Assembly: GCA_029747015.1 (NCBI GenBank)
Contig: JAKOGI010001189.1
Coordinates: forward strand, 1-64,000
DNA: 64,000 bases
Direction: 5' to 3'
Source of the DNA: Carnegiea gigantea
Taxonomy: Eukaryota; Streptophyta; Magnoliopsida; Caryophyllales; Cactaceae
Below, in pieces: positions 33,702-43,310 of the stretch. A program made the position numbers and the translations under genes. The notes beneath the pieces were generated by a model. That model did no database searches and was not told the origin of the DNA. It worked only from the letters and a program-made list of their open reading frames with translations. Position 1 is the stretch's first letter, and each line of letters starts with the position of its first letter.

Positions 33702-34685
33702 TTAAGAAATGAATTAATATGATTAGCAACTTGGAACAACCTAAATTCTTAAAATGTTTCACCAAAGAGCATATATACAAGTTTTACTGAAATTACGCCA
33801 AAGAAAACTTAATCCCTCAATTCACATCAATTTCCCATTTCAAAACATTCGAATGCGTCCATCAAAATTGTGTTGCAGGCGAACAATTACAACTTTCCAT
33901 GTGAAGGATAAATAATTAAAGGGCAAAAAAATTCATACTAAATAATTAAAGTGCAAACAATGCAAACCAAACAAATACAAATGAGAGGGACTCATTCTGA
34001 AGCAGATCTGTAAATCTGAAACTCAAACCCTCGACCCAAAACTCAAATTCGAAAAAGTAAGTAAATCGAGCACATCATATAAAACGAAAAGTGCGAAATT
34101 TTAATTGAGAAGTTTGGGGTTTTGTTCACCTTCAAATTTGTCAATAATCTGACCGTTGCCGGAGAAGCCTAGAGACGCCGGAATGCACTACGACCGTCGC
34201 CGGAGAGACGCCGGAATCAGACAAAACCAGAGCAAGGCAAGCGTGGAATTCGAGTTCTAGATCGGGAACCCAAAGAAGTGAGACAAAACCACATGAACAT
34301 CAATCAATTACAGATTCAAAACTTCAAAGATCGAACAAAAATTTGAGCAAAAGACACAATTCCTCAATGAATCTAAAACTAAAGAACAAGCAGAGTTTTC
34401 ATACCGTGAAGAGCAAAGAACTTGAGGCTGCGAGAGGAGAGAGAACCTGTGTGGGCAGCAAACAAGCGGCCGGTGACGAGAAGCGCCGGCGATGACGGTG
34501 GAGAGAGAAGATGGCGAACAGGCGAGTGATGACTGATGAGTCGGGACTCGGGGGAGGGAGGGCTGGGACTGGGAGGAGAGAGACTGAGGAGAGCAGAGGA
34601 ATGTGAAAGGCAGGCAGCACTCAGCAGGCTAGGTTTTTAGTTTTTACGCTCAGAGTCAGCTCAGGCTTTTTTTTTTTTAATGAAA
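33702..34685 (-). other. hAT 5' region: probable untranslated exon(s), intron and promoter
   Basis: Nearly 1 kb between the first recognisable transposase exon and the right subterminal repeats. It is A/T-rich at 33780-34130 and GC-richer, with purine-rich runs, at 34140-34620. No convincing protein is seen. It presumably holds the transposase promoter and a leader intron. Confidence 0.4.
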
Positions 34686-34689
34686 AAAA

Positions 34690-34855
34690 ATAATCGGGTC
34701 GGATTTTTTGTCGGATCGGGTGGAGGTAAATCCGAATCCGATCCGACCCGAATCGGATTTGGATTTTTCTTAATCGGATTCGGATCGGATTTTTTAAAAT
34801 CGAATTCGAATCGGATTATTTGTCCTCGGATCGGGTCGGATTTGCCTCGAACCCG
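34690..34855. repeat. hAT right subterminal repeats
   Basis: Repeated GGGTCGGAT, ATCGGATT and TCCGATCCG words, matching the left end in inverted sense. They lie just inside the terminal repeat. Confidence 0.75.
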
Positions 34856-34882
34856 GACTACACTGCCATCTCTACTTCCCTC

Positions 34883-35230
34883 GGAGTCATCCGAGTCTTG
34901 ATGCTTGCTTAGACTCTTTGAACTCCATAAACCTCTCCTCTTCTCTTCCATAAGTTGTCCTAGTTGCTTTTGGAGATACTTTAGTTGAGCTTCTACCTCG
35001 GCTTTCTCCCTCTGGGCTTGCTCGGCCACTTGCTCGGGTGTGAGGCTAGAAGACATTTTGGCTTTGGAATAGAGAAAGAGTGTTTTGGGACGGGGAGAGA
35101 TAGGCACGGTCGTGCTAGTAGGCACGGCCTGACCGTGCTGAGCTACTGGCGAAGAAGTGCTGGGCTGGAATTGTGGCACGGTCGTGCTCAGGTGGCACGG
35201 TGTGCCCGTGCCAACTTTCTGGTTGGGCAC
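34883..35230 (-). pseudogene. Array A internal 3: gag N-terminus (cut off by the hAT)
   Basis: Upstream in-frame ATG at 35230 and conventional gag ATG at 35056 (MSSSLTPEQVAEQ), then KYLQKQLGQLMEEKRR and HQDSDDSEGS, where the hAT duplication begins. The frame continues at 25661. The leader portion translates the GC-palindrome module into repeated STTVP-type peptides, as in the other A units. Confidence 0.88.
35103..35212 (-). repeat. GC-palindrome leader module of A internal 3 (2 copies)
   Basis: Same position and orientation relative to the primer-binding site and gag ATG as in internals 1 and 2. Confidence 0.85.
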
Positions 35231-35329
35231 GGCTGAGATTTTGCGGAGGATGTGTTTGGGCTGTTTTTGTGGTTCTTGTGTTTGGGAGTGTGTTTGGGTG
35301 ATGGAAGCTCGGCCAAGATGGTAGCCTAA

Positions 35330-35341
35330 GCTCTGATACCA
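35330..35341 (-). other. Primer-binding site, A internal 3
   Basis: TGGTATCAGAGC on the minus strand, 3 bp from LTR4. Confidence 0.9.
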
Positions 35342-35344
35342 ATT

Positions 35345-36464
35345 TGATGGAGATTTGGAAGAAGAAGAACCAACTCACAACTTGCTTTAAAGTAAAACAC
35401 GAAAATGAAGGAGGATAAGCTGAAAATGGAGAGGAAAAACCAAGAGTTTGGATAGTCAAGTGACCTTGCAAGGGATAATCCGTGGAGCCACCCTTGGAGA
35501 ACACTTGGGCAATCTCTTTGTATCAACTAGTTACAGAATTTAATCACCTTCTACTTGAGAGAAAGAGACCTAGAGACCCACTTGAGTTGCCAAGCTCAAG
35601 ATATAACACTAGGAGTTTTTGTAGAGAGAGTTTGAGAACTCACAAAGTCATTCATTCAAAGTTGGTTTCCAAAATGAGGCTCAAGCTGGTTTTAATCAGC
35701 TTATGGCCGAGTTCCCCCCCCTTTCCATGCAGCAAAAACAAGGCCAAGTACATTTGGGAGAGGGAAACACATTACATCCATCACTCATCTAGCTTAACAC
35801 ATCACTACTAGCTTAATCTACTTCATTAGGGGCCATGATGCCTCCCAAATGATGTGTCAAGCTTACAAAGGTTTTAAAATGCAGAAAAAGCAATCAACTC
35901 AGCAAGTGGATGAAGCAAAACCCAAGAAATCAGCCCACTTGTACCGGCTAGGAAGAAACTGGTTAAAGGGGTGTTTTGCTTGTCCTTTTGGCTGGGTAAA
36001 ACCAACACAAGGGGGTGCTTTGGATGGGATTTGAACCCTTGACTTGATAAATATTTAAGTCCCCTTTCATGCTGCAAAATTTCAGAAAGAGTGGAGTTAA
36101 GTTGGTGGTCCAACTTTCTCCTTAATTCGGATGCTGCTGTTTTGGCGCCCAGCCTGCGCACTTGAAAAGATCTTGCTGATTGACTAACCAACCGACCTCC
36201 AAATCCTTTGCAACTTGTTTTATTGGATTCCTAACATCTTAAACTTAAAGAGAGGGGGCAAGGCAGCCATTCATCCCCTCACCTTCAAGTCCCAAAAGAT
36301 GCACAAAACCGGGCCAATTTCCGGTTGAATCTGCCCATGTTCCGTCCGAATGCTCTATGACTTCCCTGACCAAGGCATGGATGTTCTTGACTTCCTTGGG
36401 GCTTGAGGGGGTGTGTGGAGTTGCTGGTTGTGCATTTGGAGTTTGATCATGATGGTCCCCATCA
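35345..36464 (-). repeat. Array A LTR4 (outer 5' LTR)
   Basis: 1120 bp, ending CCCCATCA, followed by the outer TSD CATGT (36465-36469). B-box-like GGTTCAAATCC on the minus strand at 36027-36037. Confidence 0.9.
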
Positions 36465-37332
36465 CATGTGTGTTGGTGGTGGCCGAATACATGCTTGCAA
36501 AATGTCTTCTTCTTCATGCTTCCACGTGTCTTTCTCCTATGTGGCTGAGTGGTAGCTTACCAAGCAGCTCAATTTGACCAAGTAGGCAGGCTTACACCTT
36601 AAGCAAACCCCTTGAAGGAGGAAAACTACTAGGCTAAGTAACCGGGTGTCAAACAGCCAGTTTCTGCCTCAACTTGTCACGCATGCTTGACACAGCAAAT
36701 GCTGACTAATTGCTACGTTTCTTATATGGATGGAAACGTCAAGATGTCTAGATTACCCTCCTTGTTGAATCATAGCAATTGGACGTCATTTGCCCCTTGA
36801 ATCAGCCTGATTTCCAAAACCGTGCAGATTGGACTCCAAAACAGCACAAGTTTACTAATTAGCTTAATTCACTAACCAATTGAATTCCGAATCTGGTAAT
36901 TCCAATTGGACATGAAAGCTAAGATCTTGAGGACCCAAAATATGTAAAAATACAAGGCTTAAACCAAACTATATCACAAGAAATAAAAAGAACAATACCG
37001 GGTTCATCCTGGCCCTGCTGGGCAGTTTTCACACCTTGGGTTTAATTGCTGATTTGAACGACCAAATGAAGTCCAAATTGGATGAAACTTGATTTGTTGG
37101 AAAGCTAACATCTTGATCTTCAAATCCATCAAAAAAATATTAGACGTAAACCCTTAGTATGTTTGAGAAATTAAGCACACAAAAACGGGTTAGCTGCTGG
37201 AATTAACCCTTGCCCTGCAGTTTCAATGTTTAAACAAAACTTGGATGATTTATTCATCCTTAAACCAATATATTGAGCTTACCTAATTGATTTGATTCTT
37301 TTAAAACAAAAGGGATGGAGGGATTTCCATTA
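36465..37332 (-). repeat. B' 3' LTR, U3-side half
   Basis: Continues the LTR broken at 3896. It matches the B LTR in reverse (for example the AAACCCCTTGAAGGAGGAAA region). It ends near 37332 at TTCCATTA next to the purine tract; the expected TGATGG start on the minus strand reads TAATGG. Confidence 0.8.
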
Positions 37333-37540
37333 TACTCCCCTTGTTAAAAATGATTTGCCCTAAAATCATAGTAGGTAATGAACTCCTCTTCTTTCTTCAT
37401 TTCTGGCTGAAATAAAATCAACCATGAAAACAGGTCTCTTTTGAACTTAGAGACTCTCTTCTTTTCATGTCCCTTACTGATTTGAATGTTGGACTTAAGG
37501 GACTCTTTGAATATATCATAAACCGCTTCCTCACTTACTC

Positions 37541-38364
37541 TTAATTCAAGATTAGGAGTTGTAGTAATGGTTTGGAATGCTTTTGACAGAAGGTTTGTTT
37601 GAGTGCCTTGGGTGTGGGTGGAGTGGGGAAAAAGGTTGATGGTTCACCAAGATATAGGAAAAGAATATTTTGATTCTCTGTACCTTTTGGTGGGGGGTGA
37701 GTGTGAAGGGAGAGCATGGAGCCTTCATCAGCTTCTACCATGACTTCTTCAAGATCATCTCCATCATGGTTTTCAACTTCCTCTTCTTGTTCCTCCTCTA
37801 ATTCGACCTCCTTCGGTTCTTCCACCAAGGGCATCTTCTTTTCCTCCTGATTTTCCTCCTCTCTCATGGCTTTCCTTTCTTCCAAGGTAATGACCTTGTT
37901 GTTTGGGCAATCCGTGGCTAAGTGCCCAAGCCCTTGGCACTTAAGACACCTCCCAAGTTGTGGGGGAAAGATTATTTGTGGGGTTGGTTTTTTTTGTGGG
38001 GTGGAAGGAAATAAACCCGTGGGCTTAATGAAGATACTTTCTTTCATGGGCATGTAAGTGGATGGGTAAAAGGAACCCTTCAACTTACTACTCAATTTCT
38101 TCCAAGTTCTCACCTTTCTTTTCCTTTCTTTTTTCGCTCAAACTTATATTTATTCCACCACTGAAGTGCACAACCTCTCAATCTTGAAATAACCACTTCG
38201 AACTTCTGTTGGTCATTAAGGATACAACAAGTAAAAACTCGTTCTACCTTAGATAACCAACCTGTGAACTCTTCCTTTTCGCCACGAAATTTTGGAATTG
38301 CAAAGCAAGCATATGCAATATCAATAAAAGCTAGTTCTTTCTCCAAGTTCATTGAAGATGGCAT
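37541..38364 (-). pseudogene. B' gag, broken
   Basis: Minus strand. ATG at 38364 (MPSSMNLEKELAFIDIAYA), capsid motifs FRGEKEEFTGWLSKVERVF and LRGCALQWWNKYKFERKKK, then a frameshift near 38112. The second ORF (to 37541) has KLKGSFYPSTYMP, the knuckle CLKCQGLGHLATDC, and an acidic Glu-rich segment ending without protease. It is the same gag type as in C2 (MPSSKNLEKELALID near 40091), although the LTRs of B' belong to the B type. The roughly 200 bp between the stop and the polypurine tract (37345-37540) show no clear coding. Confidence 0.8.
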
Positions 38365-38469
38365 GAAGGATGAGGTTTAGGGTTCTTTGTGGATTGATTT
38401 GAAACGTACGTAGGCTATTTGTGTTCGGATTTAATTTGGAAGCGTGGGGTTTAGGCAAGGATCTAAACT

Positions 38470-38481
38470 TCTCTGATACCA
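38470..38481 (-). other. Primer-binding site of B' (one mismatch)
   Basis: Reads TGGTATCAGAGA on the minus strand, one base off TGGTATCAGAGC, 4 bp from the LTR. Confidence 0.8.
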
Positions 38482-38485
38482 AAAA

Positions 38486-38537
38486 TGATGTAAGTCTCAA
38501 GCGTAGGAACAACCCAAGCCAACTTACAATAAGAACA
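38486..38537 (-). repeat. B' 5' LTR, first segment
   Basis: TGATGTAAGTCTCAAG, the U5 end of a B-type LTR, cut by C2. It resumes at 42481 after the TSD GAACA. Confidence 0.85.
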
Positions 38538-39722
38538 TGATGCATATTCCCATATGCATCATTTTTATTTTTATTTTTATTTAAGGTCAACTTCCAAGAA
38601 GAAAAGTGTCAAACAAGAGCGTACATGGGAACTCTCATATTTCCTCTTATTATGCGAGTTCAAGGACTTTAGACACCATGAAGAAGTCAAAGAAGTTGCA
38701 AAACTTTGCCGGAAATTGGCGTTCATCCCCGAAGAGGTAGTTCCGCCTTCATCCAGAAATTTCCCGCTTTTTGTGTGCACTTTTGGCCTACCTAAAGTGG
38801 TCCCACAACTTGAGGCTCCACATGGTTTTGAAGTTTAAGATTTAAGCTTTCAAATAAGCCCAAGTTTGTTTAATTTGGACATCATTTGATTGGGCAAAAT
38901 ATCACTCAAAGGTACATTATTCTGATCCAGTCCAGTCTGAGATAGGTGCATTGTTTGGCCATAACTTTTAAACCGCTTATCCAAATTGAGCAAATGAGCC
39001 CATTCTGGAAAATAGACTTCAGGGCTTTCTAACAAGCCCAAGAACGCGTGATTTGGCCGAGTATTCTGGAAGTTATGCTCTGTTGAAGTTGAGGCCGTTG
39101 CAAGGATTAATGCTGGGAATATGAAGAGTCTTCGGTTACATATACTTGTGTGGCTGATATTGTGCACGTTTTAGATGCTTATAGATTGATGTAATCAGCT
39201 GCAAAAATCCTAGAATATTCCTTGTAACCTCCCCCACCCCCTTTTATGATGTGTCTTTTCATTTTTCTTAGACTTTTCATTAGCTAGTTTTAATTGTTAG
39301 GAGTTATTTGAGTCTTTTGATTGTCTTTTGTTGAGTCTATAAAAGGGGAGGGGCATGTGAAGCTAATCATTCAGCATTGTAAGAGATTTCCAAAGTAATA
39401 CAAGCACATTTGAGAGTGATTCTCATTTGTGTCTCAAAAATTCCTAGTTCTATATCTTGAATTTGGCTAATTCAAGTGGTGTTCTAGGTTCTCTATCTTT
39501 TCCAATTGGAGTGATTCCTTGGTAAGACAAGAGAATTTGCCCAAGATCAAGTCATTGAGTGGCTCCGTGAAGGATTATCTCAATTACAAGATCTTGTTCT
39601 ATCCTTTTTTCTTGTGTAGTGAAGTTCTTCATCCATCTCATCCATCTTTCATTTCTTTTTCCAATTTGGCTTATTTGAGTTGGAGTTTGATTTGGTTCAC
39701 TTGCCCCCCCACATATACATCA
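38538..39722 (+). repeat. C2 5' LTR
   Basis: TGATGCATAT...TACATCA with a TATAAAA box at 39338-39344 and the GTGGCTCC...GGATTATC block near 39559-39579. Confidence 0.92.
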
Positions 39723-39846
39723 ATTGGTATCAGAGCCAAGGTTCTTAAGTGACCCACATCACACCCACATACATCCCAAAAAGCCAAAATACAAAAAACA
39801 AAAAGAGGCACAAACCGGTAATCCGAGTCTCGAAGACCAGAGAAGC

Positions 39847-40026
39847 AGCACGGTGCCCCCGTGCCACCATACACGACCGTGCCATATCATTTTCCAGAAA
39901 TCTTCAAGTCGAGACGGAGCACGGTGCCCCCGTGCCACCAAGCACGACCGTGCCACGGTAAGTTTCTGCATTTCTTCAAGTCGAAGCATAGCACGGCCTG
40001 ACCGTGCCCCCTTGCACGACCGTGCC
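39847..40026 (+). repeat. GC-palindrome leader module of C2 (3 copies)
   Basis: Three sense copies between the primer-binding site and the gag start at 40091. Confidence 0.85.
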
Positions 40027-40090
40027 ACCTTTGCCACAGCCAACTTACGTTTCAAATCAATCCACGAAGAACCCTAGGCCTCATCCTTCA

Positions 40091-40916
40091 TGCCGTCTTC
40101 AAAGAACTTGGAGAAAGAACTAGCTCTTATTGATATTGGATATGCTTGCTTTGCAATTCCAAAATTTCATGGCCGAAAAGGAAGATTCCGCAGGTTGGTT
40201 ATCTAAGGTGGAACGAAGTTTTTGCTATGTTGTATCCTTATGACCAAGAGAAGTTCAAAGTAAGTTATTTCAAGATTTAGAGGATGTGCACTCAGTGGTG
40301 GAATAAATACAAGTTTGAGCGAAAAAAGAAGAAAGGAAAAGAAAAAGGTTAGACTTGGAAGAAATTGAGTAGTAAGTTGAAGGGTTCCGTTTAAACCCAT
40401 CCACTTACATGGCCCCATGAAAGAGTAATCTCCGTTAAGCTCACCGGTTCATTCCCTTCCACCCCACAAAAAGAACCAACCCCACAAATGATCTTTCCCC
40501 CACAACCTAGGAGGTGTCTCAAGTGCCGAGGGCTTGGACACTTATCCACGGATTGCCCAAATAACGAGGTCATTACCTTGGAAGAAAGGAAAGCCGTGAA
40601 AGAAGAGAACGATCAGGAGGAAAGCCTTGAAGAAGAAATTGAACTCAAGGTTGAAAAAGAAGAAAAACTTCACTTAGAGAAGGTTTCTCAAAAGCCAAAC
40701 AAAGATGAAGAGATCCTTGGAGAAAAAGCTTCAAGCCTAGTTGACCTACCTCTTGTTTTTGATGACTGTGGTGATGAAGAGACCATTGAACTTGAGGCCC
40801 AAAGATCCGAGTTGAAGCAAGAAGAGATTGTGCAAGAAATTGAGGCAATCCTTCAACACCGAAGAGGGTGCCAAGAAGATAATGAGGTGAATTTGAGCAT
40901 AACCCCAAGAATGTGA
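40091..40916 (+). pseudogene. C2 gag with acidic extension, broken
   Basis: ATG at 40091 (MPSSKNLEKELALIDIGYA), with several frameshifts and stops between 40170 and 40480. The open part 40488-40916 has the knuckle CLKCRGLGHLSTDC, a Glu-rich linker, then the segment DEEILGEKASSLVDLPLVF and CGDEETIELEAQRSELKQ, also present in C1. The conserved post-knuckle segment in two otherwise diverged C elements suggests it was once under selection. Its function is unknown, and no protease motif is visible. Remains of the following coding region extend to about 41290 (RDPFLERLANPL), as in C1. Density of single-base indels is high. Confidence 0.75.
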
Positions 40917-41299
40917 AGAGCATGTAGTTTTAAAGACTTGAAGTGATGCAGCATTAGGGTTTCTGAAAGTTTGAGCACTCTTGACCCAAGAAGAATTTCA
41001 CCTTAACCCCCATTCAACCTTCCCACAAAACCCCCTCAAACCACGAAAGTACCGACAAGCCTACCCTCATTCCATCCTTCCCAACCCATTGCCCCTAAAG
41101 AAGCATTTCCCATTCCGCCTCTTCTTCCTCAACCAGATATGACCCGTTTTAATCATCCTCCCCTTCACCCTCTTCTATATCTCTCTAGAGGTGATGCCCT
41201 GTGACCTCCTTCCCAAAAGCTCTCATATTGTGAGCGTGACCCCTTTCTTGAGAGGCTTGCTAACCCTTTGAGGACAAACTCAAACCCACCCGGGGAGTA

Positions 41300-42475
41300 T
41301 GATGCATATTCCCATATGCATCATTTTTATTTAAGGTCAACTTCCAAGAAGAAAAGTGTCAAACAAGAGCTGCATGGGAACTCTCATATTTTCTCTTATT
41401 ATGTGAGTTAAAGGACTTTAGACACCATGAAGTAGTCAAGGAAGTTGCAAAACTTTGCCGGAAATTGGCGTTCATACCCGAAGAGGTAGTTCCGCCTTCA
41501 TCCAGAAATTTCCCGCTTTTTGTGTGCACTTTTTGCCTACCTAAAGTGGTCCCACAACTTGAGGCTCCACATGGTTTTGAATTTTAAGATTTCAGCTTTC
41601 AAATAAGCCCAAGTTTGTTTAATTTGGACGTCATTTGATTGGGCAAAATTTCACTCAAAGATACGTTATGCTGATCCAGTCCAGTCTGAGATAGGTGCAT
41701 TGTTTGGGCCATAACTTTCAAACCGCTTATCCAAATTGATCAAATGAGCCCATTCTGGAAAATATACTTCCAGGGCTTTCTAACAAGCCCAAGAACGCGT
41801 GATTTGGCCGAGTATTCTGGAAGTTATGCTCTGTTGAATTTGAGGCAGCTGCAAGGATTAATTCTGGGAAAATGAAGAGTCTTAGGTTACATATATTTGT
41901 GTGGCTGATATTGTGCACGTTTTAGATGCTTCTAGATTGATGTAATCAGCTGCAAAATCCTAGAATATTCCTTGTAACCTCCCCCCCCCCCTTTTATGAT
42001 GTGTCTTTTCATTTTTCTTAGACTTTTCATTAGCTAGTTTTTAATTGTTAGGAGTTATTTGAGTCTTTTGATTGTCTTTTGCTGAGTCTATAACAGGGGA
42101 GGGGCATGTGAAGCTAATCATTCAGCATTGTAAGAGATTTCCAAAGTAATACAAGCACCTTTGAGAGTGATTCTCATTTGTGTCTCAAAAATTCCTAGTT
42201 CTATATCTTGAATTTGGCTAATTCAAGTGGTGTTCTAGGTTCTCTATCTTTTCCACTTGGAGTGATTCCTTGGTTAAGACAAGAGAATTAGCCCAAGGTC
42301 AAGTCATTGAGTGGCTCCGTGAAGGATTACCTCAATTACAAGATCTTGTTCTATCCCCTTTTTCTTGTGTAGTGAAGTTCTTCATCCATCTCATCCATCT
42401 TTCATTTCTCTTTCCAATTTGGCTTATTTGAGTTGGAGTTTGATTTGGTTCACTTGCCCCCCCACATATACATCA
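41300..42475 (+). repeat. C2 3' LTR
   Basis: Same ends as the 5' LTR. The TATA box is changed to TATAACA near 42089. Carries a run of ten C near 41985. Confidence 0.92.
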
Positions 42476-42480
42476 GAACA

Positions 42481-42913
42481 CAACCAAAACAAGTGGAAAA
42501 CTCATGAACCAAGGGAGGCACGGTCGTGCTTAAGGGCACGGTGTGGCCGTGCCAATCTTCTGCCTTTCACGCCTAAATTTGTGATTTCTCATGGTTTGAA
42601 ATGGTTTTTGTGTTTGGGCTCAAAACTGAATCAAAGCAAGAATTCTTGGCCTTGATTAAGCTTGAAATGAATATGAAAAGAAAAAAAAGAAGAGAGGAAT
42701 GAAGTTCACTTATTAGAACATGAAAAAGGAGAGCTTTGGTTTAAGGAACCCAAAGCTAACTTCGTGAACTTTAAGTGAATTCAATGGAATCTGGATAGTT
42801 CTAAGCCTTGTGATTAGATAACCCAAAGCTAACTTCGTGAACTTTAAGTGAATTCAATGGAATCTGGATAGTTCTAAGCCTTGTGATTAGATAAGATACA
42901 CCACTAATCATCT
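42481..42913 (-). repeat. B' 5' LTR, second segment, with a 73-bp tandem duplication
   Basis: Resumes the LTR in minus orientation with a GC-palindrome module at 42517-42553. A 73-bp unit is present twice in a row (42748-42820 and 42821-42893). Orientation flips at about 42910-42920. Confidence 0.85.
42517..42553 (-). repeat. GC-palindrome module in B' 5' LTR (1 copy)
   Basis: Nearly identical to 3124-3160 in the 3' LTR of the same element. Confidence 0.8.
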
Positions 42914-43305
42914 AGCTTAGAACTATCCTAGTTTCATTAAACACACTTAAAGTTCATAAGCTAGCTCTTGGTTTCTCTCCTCTCAAACCGTGAGCTCCTT
43001 CATTGATCTTCTTAGTGTCCTGAATCCTACTTTCATTCCTCACTTCCCTTACTCCTTTGTTTATTCTTTTCCACACAAAATCAAGGCCAAAACAAAGCTC
43101 ATTGCATCAGACTTCCATTAGATCTCAAAGCCATCTCAAACCGTGAAGTGAAGCACTTTGTAGGCAAGCTAGGCAGCAAGTTAGCACGGTCACCCCGTGC
43201 CATTAAGCACGACCGTGCCTCCCTGGCCGTGAGTGTTTGCTTGTTTTGGTTGTGTTCTTGTTGTGAGTTGGCTTGGGTTGCTTCATTCCCTTGAGACTTA
43301 CATCA
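42914..43305 (+). repeat. Inverted B-type LTR half (R-U5) forming the B' outer end
   Basis: Plus-oriented B-type U5 region from TTAGAACTATCC to CTTGAGACTTACATCA, followed by the TSD CCTTC. It contains its own GC-palindrome module (43184-43219). It is diverged from the adjacent minus-oriented copy, so it came from another LTR subfamily copy. Confidence 0.82.
43184..43219 (+). repeat. GC-palindrome module in the inverted B' end (1 copy)
   Basis: GCACGG-TCACC-CCGTGCC then GCACGACCGTGCC, sense to the inverted LTR half. Confidence 0.8.
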
Positions 43306-43310
43306 CCTTC

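Larger units (their letters stand above)
25670..34874 (-). mobile_element. hAT-superfamily DNA transposon, 8-bp TSD CTTCCCTC
   Basis: Terminal inverted repeats start TAGAGATGGCA at 25670 and end TGCCATCTCTA at 34874. The 8-bp duplication CTTCCCTC lies at 25662-25669 and 34875-34882. Removing it restores the gag codons GSNP of array A. About 4.5 kb is native, and 28677-33384 is element B inserted into it. It encodes a BED-finger/hATC transposase on the minus strand and has dense subterminal repeats at both ends. Confidence 0.93.
3897..36464 (-). mobile_element. Tandem array of Ty3/gypsy element A (4 full LTRs, 3 internal regions), TSD CATGT
   Basis: Order on the plus coordinate: LTR1 (3897-4949), internal 1, LTR2 (9589-10705), internal 2 with C1 inside, LTR3 (19195-20313), a scrap (20314-20373), a partial C LTR, an LTR fragment (21313-21493), internal 3 with a hAT transposon inside, LTR4 (35345-36464). 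The only outer target duplication is CATGT, at 3892-3896 and 36465-36469. The sequences outside it join as one B-type LTR. This is therefore one insertion site that now holds several units, as expected from unequal exchange between LTRs or duplication, not independent insertions. Confidence 0.85.
38538..42475 (+). mobile_element. Element C2: gag-only LTR retrotransposon, TSD GAACA
   Basis: 3.9 kb on the plus strand: LTR 38538-39722, primer-binding site 39725-39736, internal to 41299, LTR 41300-42475. GAACA lies at 38533-38537 and 42476-42480. The LTR begins with the same palindrome as C1. The first 300 bp differ from C1 (for example GGTCAACTTCCAAGAAG), marking a subfamily. No pol genes. Confidence 0.92.
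3036..43305 (-). mobile_element. Element B': gag-only LTR retrotransposon with an inverted LTR end, TSD CCTTC
   Basis: The ends are TGATG at 3036 and CATCA at 43305. The 5-bp repeat CCTTC lies at 3031-3035 and 43306-43310, and both flanks continue the D1 integrase. Minus-strand order: 5' LTR (38486 upward, with C2 inside), primer-binding site (38470-38481), gag (37541-38364), polypurine tract (about 37333-37345), 3' LTR (37332 down to 3036, split by array A). No pol is present. The high-coordinate end is abnormal: instead of the U3 end it carries an inverted LTR half that ends in the U5 sequence, so both termini are U5 ends. Confidence 0.8.

Noticed and set aside
34399..34620. Minus-strand 73-codon ORF near the hAT right end
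   Set aside because: Low-complexity Ser/Leu/Pro composition in a GC-rich leader region, no motif, no support as a gene.
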